This document shows positions 51,382-59,900 of a stretch of DNA of 64,000 bases, one piece after another. The notes under the pieces are model-generated. The model was given only the letters and a program-made list of their open reading frames with translations. It did not search any database and was not told the DNA's origin. Source of the DNA: Paenibacillus senegalimassiliensis (GTDB lineage: Bacteria > Bacillota > Bacilli > Paenibacillales > Paenibacillaceae); assembly GCF_001486585.1 (NCBI RefSeq), contig NZ_LN909044.1, positions 124,001 through 188,000 of the forward strand. Direction: 5' to 3'. Position 1 is the stretch's first letter. Every line of letters starts with the position of its first letter. The position numbers were made by a program, and so were the translations under genes.

Positions 51382-52460
51382 TGTTCCTGAATCATCCAGT
51401 GATACTGCAAATCGCCAAGCCCATATTCGGGAAATCGTTTCAACAAGCTGTTGATGAGGTTTTCATCACCTGCATGGCCCCTGATGTATTTGACAATCGG
51501 GCTCTTCTCCTCTCTATAAGTCAAATACATGTTGATTGCCTGATAAGTGACGGGCATCATCTGGGAAGCCGGTTTTTGGCGGTTAACTATAGCCGCCTTA
51601 TAAACCTCCAGGTAACCGCTAATATCAAGCTCATAGGCTTCATCCAGCATTTCATCCGTTCTCTCCAGGGCCATACAGAACAGCACATCGCCGTTATAAC
51701 CAATTTGCTCCAGATAGGCAGCGATTGTAATTAAGTTCATCTGGCAAAACATATCGTCGCCAAACCACAAGACAATAATCTCAAACTTTTCCTCAAACAA
51801 AGGCTTTAGCGCCTCAATTACATTTCCTCGGTATCCTTCCTCCGTCGTTCGTAATGATGTTGCCCGCTTCTCTATAAATGATTGCGAAAATATCTGTGGG
51901 TCCGCTTCGCCCCAGCACATCGCCTCATTAAATGACACATAGGTTGCCTTACTGTTCATCAGCTTATGGGTCTTGAATTTATTAAGCATATGGGAGCCAT
52001 TGAGGATATGGAGAATATTTACAGGATATTTGGCCTTGGCTTCAATTTTCTCTTGCAAAAGTTTAATTGTATCATTCATCGTCTCGCTCCCCTTCTCATA
52101 CCATTGTGGACTGGTTTTCTGATTCGTTTCTTGAATGGGTACTTGTGTCTGTCTATATTTATGGGGCGTAATCCCAAACAGATCCGTGAAAGCACGGGAA
52201 AAGGCCTCTTGCGATGAATACCCGTATTTTACTGCAATATGGAGAATGGTAGTTTCCGTATGTTTAAGATGTTCTGCCGCACGGGTAAGACGGCGTTTCT
52301 TGATATAGCTTTTCATAGTTTCACCGAAATATTGATGGAACAATACAGAGAAGTGGTAGGGCGAGTAGTTACACTGCTGAGCTACATCATTCAAAGTGAG
52401 GTCATTCTCCAGATTGGCTTCAACATACTGAATCGCCTTTTCAAATTCAAATTGCATCAT
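51369..52460 (-). CDS. AraC-type regulator fused to DUF1835-like domain
   Basis: A 363-aa protein from ATG 52460 (AAAGGAG 8 bases upstream). Residues 1-105 are an AraC double HTH (DLTLNDVAQQCNYSPYHFSVLFH, TTILHIAVKYGYSSQEAFSRAF, GITPHKYR). After a linker comes a DUF1835-like domain: VNILHILNGSHMLNKFKTH, SFNEAMCWGEADPQIFSQSF, IVLWFGDDMFCQMNL. Usual AraC partners are sugar-binding or cofactor-binding domains, so this pairing is unusual. The DUF1835 part may bind a ligand or nucleic acid. No obvious target gene is adjacent. Confidence 0.82.
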   Translation of the reverse strand: MMQFEFEKAIQYVEANLENDLTLNDVAQQCNYSPYHFSVLFHQYFGETMKSYIKKRRLTRAAEHLKHTETTILHIAVKYGYSSQEAFSRAFTDLFGITPHKYRQTQVPIQETNQKTSPQWYEKGSETMNDTIKLLQEKIEAKAKYPVNILHILNGSHMLNKFKTHKLMNSKATYVSFNEAMCWGEADPQIFSQSFIEKRATSLRTTEEGYRGNVIEALKPLFEEKFEIIVLWFGDDMFCQMNLITIAAYLEQIGYNGDVLFCMALERTDEMLDEAYELDISGYLEVYKAAIVNRQKPASQMMPVTYQAINMYLTYREEKSPIVKYIRGHAGDENLINSLLKRFPEYGLGDLQYHWMIQEHQSL

Positions 52461-52558
52461 GACGCATGCTCCTTTCGATGAATAGATTAACATAATCAGG
52501 TGGCTCTGCTTTGATATTAATTGCGATCATGACCCAAGGAAAGCTGCTATATGCTGGA

Positions 52559-53743
52559 TTAGTTGAACCGTAGCCGTAACGCGACCAAAGCCGACAACAT
52601 CAAAATTACGCCGGCAAGCATGTAAACAAAGATAAGTGAGCTTTGGGCGACCAGCATCCCGGAGAACCCGGTTCCAATTAGCGTACAGCCCGTGAATACA
52701 GGAGTGATGAGTCCGTTCACCCGCCCAATATATTCAGCTTGCACCAAAGTTAGCATATACGTGCCAATCACGGTCTGCGTCAATGCCAGAAACAATCCGG
52801 TAATCAGTCGCATCCCGCCGGTCAGCACTGGCCAGACGGACCACACCTCAACCATCGTGCCTATCCCCAACAAAATTAAACCGGCGAACACCACTCCCTT
52901 GCCCTTCAGACGACCGGATAGGCCGGCGGCAATGATTGCTCCAATTAAGAGACCCACGCCGGAAAATGCCGTAAACCACTGCAAGTCCGCTTCCGCTAGA
53001 CCCAACCTTTCCGTAACGAGAAAAATGTCCAGCGGAGCAGTCAACCCGGCTCCCAAAGCCAGAATACCAAACATCGCCAGCAACACTTTCAAATTGGCAT
53101 GTTCGCGCATGTAGCTTAATCCCCCACGAAAATCCTTGACCACGGTTTGCCAGGACAACTTCTCCAGCGAGCGAGGCGAATCCGGTAAGAAGAACAAACA
53201 GCAAGCAGACAAAGCAAAGATCGCCAGCAGGCTGCCCAAAGAGACCGTAACTCCGAAAGTATAGTACACAAAGGTACCAAGGATAGGCCCTAATATGATA
53301 AACAACGAGCTAACCATTTGAGTCATTGCCATCGCCGAGGTCAACGACTTTTCCGGAACATGGGTTTTAAATAACTTGGCTGAGGAAGGCTGGGAAAATT
53401 GAGACACAATAGCGGAAATCATCGTCACAACGAACACCGCTTGCCAGTATCCCCAGGCCACCACAAATAATATGGGCACAATGGAGAGAAAGCTTAATAT
53501 ATCACCCCAGATCATGGTACGCTTGGGACGCCAACGATCGGCCAGTACACCACCCACCAAGGAAAACAAAAATATCGGCGTGTATTCCACCACCGTAAGC
53601 AAAGACACCGCCACCGGGTCACCTTGGGTCTGCTGCACCACATAATACAGCAAAGCCATATTCCGTATCCAAATCCCCACCTGCTGTAACACATCCGAAG
53701 CCATAACTAGTAGAAACACCCGATTTCGTAACAATTCTTTCAT
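52559..53743 (-). CDS. MFS transporter, probable drug exporter
   Basis: A 394-aa membrane protein with about 12 segments. Motif A is in LVGGVLADRWRPKRTMIWG. The ends of the two halves resemble the enterobactin/drug exporter group (MFS_3). It starts with ATG 53743. The TetR-family gene upstream and a palindromic operator between the two genes indicate induction by a toxic or signal compound. The substrate is unknown. Confidence 0.9.
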   Translation of the reverse strand: MKELLRNRVFLLVMASDVLQQVGIWIRNMALLYYVVQQTQGDPVAVSLLTVVEYTPIFLFSLVGGVLADRWRPKRTMIWGDILSFLSIVPILFVVAWGYWQAVFVVTMISAIVSQFSQPSSAKLFKTHVPEKSLTSAMAMTQMVSSLFIILGPILGTFVYYTFGVTVSLGSLLAIFALSACCLFFLPDSPRSLEKLSWQTVVKDFRGGLSYMREHANLKVLLAMFGILALGAGLTAPLDIFLVTERLGLAEADLQWFTAFSGVGLLIGAIIAAGLSGRLKGKGVVFAGLILLGIGTMVEVWSVWPVLTGGMRLITGLFLALTQTVIGTYMLTLVQAEYIGRVNGLITPVFTGCTLIGTGFSGMLVAQSSLIFVYMLAGVILMLSALVALRLRFN

Positions 53744-53766
53744 TTTATCGTCTCCTTCTTTTCATA

Positions 53767-53784
53767 AAACCGACCGTTCGGTTT
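53767..53784. promoter_or_regulatory. TetR operator before the MFS gene
   Basis: AAACCGACCGTTCGGTTT is an 18-bp near-perfect palindrome 24 bases before the MFS start codon. The same sequence with one change occurs before the tetR gene at 54468-54485. Two matching copies make binding by the adjacent TetR protein likely. Confidence 0.85.
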
Positions 53785-53853
53785 AATAATACCTACAATT
53801 TAAGCGGGTCTGCCCAACATGTGGTTGACGAACGCGAACAGACTCCGCTTCAT

Positions 53854-54441
53854 TTAACGCCGCTTAATTCCACTCAATAACACATCCACCGCTTCTTTCG
53901 TGTGCCGCTCTATCTCTTTTTCCGGGAACACCTGAGGATAGATCGACAAGCCGCTCAACATACTGGTGAACAACACCGCCAGCCGCTCCGGATGGCCCTC
54001 AGCAAACAACTGCTGCTCCATCCCTTCCTGGAGAATTTCGGTAAACACCTCGATTTGTACCATGGATATCTCAATCAACCGATCATACACTCCCTGATAG
54101 CCCTCTTGCGCATTCATTGAGAACTCTTCAGCCACCTTCGTCAGGGGGCTCTGGAAGCTGTTCACAAAGTGTAAGCTTGCGCCCAGCAATCTGCTCTCGA
54201 CATCAGGGAGTTGGCCGCGAATCTCAACCCACTCATCCACCCATTCCCGGTTGATCTTCTCAACCATGCTCACAAACAAATCATCTTTGCTGGCAAAGTG
54301 GTAATATATGCTGCCCTTGCTAACCCCCGTGTGCTTTACGATATCCTCCATCGACGTAGCCGCATATCCCTTCTGCACAAAAAGCTCCAACGCCTGTTCT
54401 AGAATCATGCTGCGCTTCTCCGAACCTTTAGGCGTGCTCAT
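53854..54441 (-). CDS. TetR-family transcriptional repressor
   Basis: A 195-aa repressor from ATG 54441 (GGAGGGGG upstream; the ATG at 54459 contains that site). The HTH is in ALELFVQKGYAATSMEDIVKHTGVSKGSIYYHFASKDDLF. The C-terminal ligand domain is helical, with LFTSMLSGLSIYPQVFPEKE. It lies upstream of the MFS gene, which it probably represses, and its own promoter carries the second copy of the operator, so it is autoregulated. Confidence 0.92.
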   Translation of the reverse strand: MSTPKGSEKRSMILEQALELFVQKGYAATSMEDIVKHTGVSKGSIYYHFASKDDLFVSMVEKINREWVDEWVEIRGQLPDVESRLLGASLHFVNSFQSPLTKVAEEFSMNAQEGYQGVYDRLIEISMVQIEVFTEILQEGMEQQLFAEGHPERLAVLFTSMLSGLSIYPQVFPEKEIERHTKEAVDVLLSGIKRR

Positions 54442-54467
54442 GGTATCCCCCTCCAACAAAATCGAAT

Positions 54468-54485
54468 AAACCGACCGTTTGGTTT
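54468..54485. promoter_or_regulatory. TetR operator before tetR
   Basis: AAACCGACCGTTTGGTTT, 26 bases before the tetR start, differs at one base from the palindrome before the MFS gene. It indicates autoregulation. Confidence 0.85.
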
Positions 54486-54564
54486 AATTATAGCGGGTGG
54501 GGGTTGGGAATGCAAAGATAACTTCGAGGAATGTTGCCTCCACGGCCATTGTTACACATACCGT

Positions 54565-54942
54565 TTAATTATAAACTTTATATTCTTTAGCAATTACCCA
54601 CCCATTAAGACCATATGAAGCTGAAATTACATAATAGTTATACTTTTCATTTTGTAAATGCTCAAGCAAATCCTCTATATTTTCATAATATATTGGCCAC
54701 CCGTAGTTCTTCTGTTTTTCCAACAGCTCCTTGTTGCTTTCCAGAAAGTCACTTACTACAAAAGTTCTAATATCAAAAATAATACTTCCTTGTAGCTCTG
54801 TTTCAAACCCATGGGCCAGGATGTCCGTAAACTCAATAGTAGTAATTGAATTTTCATTACCATTTAGTGTTTGAATTGTAATTTTAGAATTACGAAAATC
54901 AACTTCATAGGAAATAATTTCATTGTCATGAATATTTAGCAT
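54565..54942 (-). CDS. Small AT-rich protein, candidate immunity or orphan
   Basis: A 125-aa acidic soluble protein starting MLNIHDNEIISYEVDFRN, with GGAGG 4 bases upstream. It is rich in beta-strands early (KITIQTLNGNENSITTIEFTDI) and helical later (ESNKELLEKQKNYGWPIYYENI). I do not recognise the family. Its base composition is AT-richer than the rest of the window. It lies in the same direction as the RHS toxin gene and its immunity candidate, so it may be an orphan immunity gene. Confidence 0.65.
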   Translation of the reverse strand: MLNIHDNEIISYEVDFRNSKITIQTLNGNENSITTIEFTDILAHGFETELQGSIIFDIRTFVVSDFLESNKELLEKQKNYGWPIYYENIEDLLEHLQNEKYNYYVISASYGLNGWVIAKEYKVYN

Positions 54943-54980
54943 TTCCCCTCCAATCCCAACAGGTTTAGAAAGGAGATAAA

Positions 54981-55580
54981 CTATTCCTCTCTAATAACTT
55001 TTCTACCTGTTGATAAATAACTTTTAAAAAAATAATTGTCAAATAATTTACCTGATGAATTATTATTCTCATATCTTGTTGCCTTTGAATGCGCTTTGGC
55101 AGTACTATGGCTATCAAAAATGTCAATGGGAATGGCCTCATCGGTATCAAAAGTTAATGTAATCTTAGGATTTTCCGTAGCTACTACAATGATTGTGGCA
55201 TACAATTCTGGAAAAAAAGATAAATTCCCACCACACATACAAATTACATCCCCTTGTTGGAGACTATATGGCCAAGTATAATATTGCTCATGACCTGTAA
55301 AATAATCCCCCTCTGTAAATTTGAAATCCGCACCCTTAACGCCATCTATTTGGACTTTCATTTTACCAAACACAAATAGAGAATCGCCTTCTACACTAAG
55401 GTTTTGCTTCGTTATCTGCGTCTTAAAATCATAAATATTCACCATTGAATTCACTAGCTCAAACTCATAAACACCCTGTATATCGCTTGGAAAGTTTAAA
55501 AAGATTGTAGGTACAATCTCCATGTCTGCCCCAACTATAGCGTCAAATTCTTCCCCACTAATATCAAGCGTTAATTTCAT
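54981..55580 (-). CDS. Hypothetical protein, 199 aa, in toxin-immunity region
   Basis: A soluble protein from ATG 55580; a GTG at 55592 touches the AGGAA site and is less likely. It is beta-rich (LTLDISGEEFDAIVGADMEI, GVYEFELVNSMVNIYDF) with a CMCGG pair of Cys near residue 120, and ends in a polar tail. No recognised family. It lies 33 bases from the next small gene on the same strand, so the two may form an operon. A role as immunity protein or as part of a displaced toxin cassette is a guess from position. Confidence 0.6.
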   Translation of the reverse strand: MKLTLDISGEEFDAIVGADMEIVPTIFLNFPSDIQGVYEFELVNSMVNIYDFKTQITKQNLSVEGDSLFVFGKMKVQIDGVKGADFKFTEGDYFTGHEQYYTWPYSLQQGDVICMCGGNLSFFPELYATIIVVATENPKITLTFDTDEAIPIDIFDSHSTAKAHSKATRYENNNSSGKLFDNYFFKSYLSTGRKVIREE

Positions 55581-55612
55581 AGATGGTATCACTTCCTATC
55601 TCAATCTCACAG

Positions 55613-55918
55613 TTAGAGCTGCTCCTTAACCTTTTTCACCGCTTCTTCAACGCATTCTCTAAGTTCGGTAACTGTCCTGCATGTTTTTTGAAACACGGGG
55701 ACTTCCCAATTAAAATCCTGAATTGCTACAACGCGAAAGTGTCCATCTTTGGCGAATGAAGGATACCAACCTACGTCAACAATGAACTTGTGATCATAAA
55801 CGACTTGGAATAAGTCCTCTTTTAAACGGCCAACCTGACTCTCTAATGACCTGAAGGGGTCTATTTGTAGTTCATCAAAGACGATTTGCCCTGGCTCAAA
55901 TTGAATTTTTTCAAACAT
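55613..55918 (-). CDS. Hypothetical protein, 101 aa
   Basis: Starts MFEKIQFEPG, with GGAGG 6 bases upstream. It has a predicted beta-sheet middle (FQVVYDHKFIVDVGWYPSF, HFRVVAIQDFNWEVPVF) and a C-terminal helix (TVTELRECVEEAVKKVKEQL). Small alpha/beta proteins like this often act as immunity proteins in RHS loci, but no family is recognised. It precedes the 199-aa gene by 32 bases. Confidence 0.65.
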   Translation of the reverse strand: MFEKIQFEPGQIVFDELQIDPFRSLESQVGRLKEDLFQVVYDHKFIVDVGWYPSFAKDGHFRVVAIQDFNWEVPVFQKTCRTVTELRECVEEAVKKVKEQL

Positions 55919-56401
55919 CTGTATCCTCCAATATTTTGTTCATCCATTAGGTATATCATGCTTTTGTTTTCTCCCATTTCAGAAACTAAGGTGAACAACC
56001 TAAATTATAGATGAAATTTATATGTCTTGTATCAACTAGGATAGCGTGCTTTTAATTTGTTCTCACGGCGCACCCTATCCTAGATCATGTATAAAATAGG
56101 CTTGCAAAATTTACTTCCAATTCAATTAAGTAGAAAAAACCTTGAAAGGTATATACCCCAATCAAGGTTATAAAAATAAAATAGAATTAATCACCTAACT
56201 TAGAAAGTGTTAGAAACACAGATATGTTTTCTCTACAAAATTCTATTTACGTAACAATCGCAGTTTAGCCCTCGTACTTAAATGAATTACCTGAAAAGAA
56301 ATAACACAGCATCTATCCAAGAATCTACTTTGTAATTATTAAGTGACTGAATTAAATTAAATTTAATGATTATAGTATTTTAACCCCCAGAAGCCAATTA
56401 A
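55919..56401. other. AT-rich gap with inverted repeats, no gene seen
   Basis: It holds no ORF I can support. 56036-56083 is a long inverted repeat (CTAGGATAGCGTGC with GCACCCTATCCTAG, one mismatch, 20-base loop) without U-run. 56131-56169 is a terminator described separately. The remainder is AT-rich and may carry the promoter for the 55918 gene. The region may be a scar of cassette exchange. Confidence 0.5.
56131..56169 (-). terminator. Terminator after toxin-immunity unit
   Basis: On the minus strand AACCTTGA (56169-56162) pairs with TCAAGGTT (56145-56138), with part of the loop also pairing (GGGGTATATACC), followed by a run of Ts (56137-56132). It would end the RHS-immunity transcript. 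Confidence 0.75.
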
Positions 56402-56899
56402 TTATAATTCTATAATAGTAGATATAGACTTGTATCCTTCCGGCAGATTATATCTCCATAGCCCTTCAACTCCAGACCCACCAATATTGATGCCTAACAA
56501 TGAAGGATCTATAAATATTTCTTGATTGTTAGATAAAATCATTTTAAAAGCATCGCATATTAACTCAAAATTATTCTCCTCTAAATTGAAGAACTCAATC
56601 ACTGAAACCTTATTGTCTATTAAAGGATTATTAAAGATGATTCCGCTGATTCTTGATTTTGCAGGTATTACATCTTCTAGGTCGATATTAATTTTTATAG
56701 TATCAACTTTAGATATAGATATTTTAGAGTATTGCTCAACAGATTGAATTTTGATCAATTGTTCTCCAAATTCAAAAATAAGATAGTCTGTATTAGCAAC
56801 AAACTCTGCCAATTCATTTTTTTCATAATCTACAAAACCAGTTAAATATATCTCATTTAAACAAAAATCTTGTATTAACTGTGTAATATTTTTTAGCAT
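56402..56899 (-). CDS. Candidate immunity protein for the RHS toxin
   Basis: A 165-aa protein from ATG 56899, with AAAGGA 6 bases upstream; the longer frame begins with TTG 56914 inside that site. It is acidic, with alternating strands (NTDYLIFEFGEQLIKIQ, VDTIKINIDLEDVI), and ends GGSGVEGLWRYNLPEGYKS. It begins only 20 bases after the toxin stop codon, which is the usual place of the cognate immunity gene. The family is not recognised. Protection of the producer from the 101-aa toxin domain is inferred from position. Confidence 0.7.
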   Translation of the reverse strand: MLKNITQLIQDFCLNEIYLTGFVDYEKNELAEFVANTDYLIFEFGEQLIKIQSVEQYSKISISKVDTIKINIDLEDVIPAKSRISGIIFNNPLIDNKVSVIEFFNLEENNFELICDAFKMILSNNQEIFIDPSLLGINIGGSGVEGLWRYNLPEGYKSISTIIEL

Positions 56900-56919
56900 T
56901 TGAATTCCTTTCAAGAATT

Positions 56920-59900
56920 TTATTTGAATACTATATTAAGATCCATACCCTTACCAGATTCTAATAATGTTACCCATTCACCATCAGGTTTAGTTACTAA
57001 AGTTAGCCCGTTCCCCCGATAAATGTTCATCAAATCCGAATCCTTATTAAGCGTACCTTGACCCACGAATTTAACAGTCCCATCATCTATCATTTTCCCA
57101 ATATCCTCAAGAAATCTAGGTCCGTCTGCTTCGAGTTTTGAATATTTTGTTCCAAGAGTTTTTTCTAATAATGTCTTATGCTTTAAAAAATGAGATTTGA
57201 AATTTTTTCCTGCAGTGATAATAGTACAATTATGAACCCATATCCCAAGGTTCGATACAAAATAAGAATTGAAATCCGCTACCTCAAAATTATATACTTT
57301 TGCTTCTAGCGACTCTTTCTCAATCTTATCTATTGCCATTGTAGAACCATCACTTGAAACAAGCAAATCGTTAACTTTCAAGTTCTTAACAAACGTCCAT
57401 CCTTTGTCGTTCAACCAGAACGGATGCTCACCTGTAACCTCTATGATTTCGTCTCCGATGTGGACATAGTAAATTTCATCAGCTTGCTTTTGGAACAGCC
57501 CCAGTACCTCTTTATACGTCACTTCCCCTGTTTCGTCAGACTTAGCAAGAACCCTATCACCGACCTCAATCTCCTCAATCGGTTTTTCACCCTCATCCGT
57601 GAGTACCTCGGTTCCAGCGGTGAAACAATTACATGTGCCAATCCCCTTCTTCTTGAGAAGCTTCATTCCGGCTACACTGGTTCCAATAGTATCGAAGGCC
57701 TCTCCTAATTTATAACCGAAGGAGTACGCTTCGTCCTTAGTAGGTTTACCATTAATGACATGGTCGCCATGCTTATACACATATTCAAAGGGGGCAATAT
57801 ACTCTTTCCCCACAGCCTTGGCTATCTCTTGTACTGTTATAGCACCCGTCAATAAACCTTCTGCAAGAGCATAGGCATCTTTATAAGTATCGGACTTAAA
57901 TAAATAGGTTGCTGTATCAATGCGACTCTCTATAAAGAAGTCTTTAAGACCTAATGAGACATTCCAATGTGCATTAAAACTATAATGTCCACTTGGATCT
58001 GTATAAACCAACGGATTATTCTCCACATACCCATACAAATTCAAGCTCTGCGGATTGGTCAGTTCCCCTGGATAGGTGTCCTGGCTGACGAATCGGCCGA
58101 TGCCGGAGTCGAAGTATCTGGCGCGAGCATAGGACAGGCCGGTGGCGGCATCATAGGCCAACCCTGTATAGCCGAACAGGTTGTCGGGTCCAGGATAATT
58201 CAGATCGAACTTCTCCGGTTGTTCCGGAGTGCCGAATTCATCGTAATGATAGCGGAGTGCGACCTCGCTGTCCTGATTTAACAAGGCCAATGGACTGCCC
58301 AGCATATCACTTAAGTAAAATAATGTTTCCGGCTTGGCATTGGGTGCGGCTCCACTGGCTCCCGGAGCAGGTTCCCAGTTGTAATTCGCATCCACACTCG
58401 GTAAGTAACTCATGCTCAGTCGCTCTCCGGCTGCCCCGTAGACGTAGCTCTGCTTCCATTTCGTACCGCTATCGTCCGTAGCATACAAAGGTTCTGGCAA
58501 AGCACTCGTAATATCGTAGGTGAAGTAGATTTCACTACTTTGCTTCTTGTACTGAGCTTCCCAACCCGTAACCCCTCCAGCAGGATGTCCGGTTGGATAA
58601 AGAGCCTGCACACTACCTGTGCCTACCATGTTACCCACATAAATCCGGTTGTTATCCCCATCATACCGATATTCGGTCTGATCGCCTGCCGGGTTCGTAT
58701 GATGCACCAAGCGATTAGCCGCATCCCATTCATAGCTTTCGAGGACTCCAGGTCCAGCGAGTGCTGCAGCCATAAGTGGATCAACCAGTGAATCAAGCGG
58801 ATCAAAATCATTCCAGCCTTCCGGGCCATACACTTGTGCAGGCACACCAAGCTGGTTCGGATCGGACAGCGCATCGGCTAGTGGGTTAACTTCCCCCAAC
58901 ACATCCGATGTTCCACCTAAATTCGGCAGTAGGCTACTGCCATTCATAGATTCATGATTATTTGTACTGCCGTACACATCCTGCGGTACGCCATATACAT
59001 CTTGTGGCACGCTCCAAGCCATACGCATCCGTGCGGCAGCACTGTCGACGCCCTCTACTTGTAGCAAATTACCACGCAGATCATAACTGTAGTTCTTATA
59101 ATCCGTACCTTTTTCCCAATGGGTCAGCTTGTTCGCGAAATCGTACGTATATTTCTCAATTTCTGTAATACCTTGACGCGTCTCACTCTTCTCCAGACGG
59201 TTGCCTGCAGCATCGTAGGCATAAGACACTCTGGAGGAACCATTCAGGTTCTGCACCTCAACCAAGCGATTCAGAGCATCATAAGTGTAATCCTCAACAT
59301 CAGCCGACTTCGGCGTGTCTTGAGGTCGATCCTCATCCTTGCCTTGCTCCTGTCGTTCCTTGTGAATCACATTGCCCACCGGATCGTACACATAACTTAG
59401 CTGTTCGAGCAGACTTCCTCCTGCATTCCGATGTGTAATTCCAGTGAGTTGACCTAAGCGGTCGTATTCATAGTTGCTAAGCTCTCCACCTGGTAAATTC
59501 CGGCTAACAACTTGTCCATTCCCGTTGTACGTATAACGAGTTGTCTGCTGCTGACCATCCTTCACATTGCTGATTTGCCCCGCCAAATCATACTCATAAA
59601 CAACGGAGCTGTTATCCGGGTAAATAATTCGGCTACGCTGGCCCGTTGGCGTCCACTCATAACGGACATTTTGCCCGCGTGGATCAATCATTTCCGTTAA
59701 ACGGCCTAAGGCGTCATAGTTATAACGAGTTTGTCCCGTAGTGTCATCCATCGTAAGACGGCGGTCCGCCAGATCGTATCCATATCTCACCTGCTGGCCG
59801 TCACCATACTGAATTGTGGCAAGTCGGTTCCGCGGATCATAACCATATTGCGTTGCCGTGTTATCCGGAGCGACCATCGACTTCACATTACCGTTACCGT

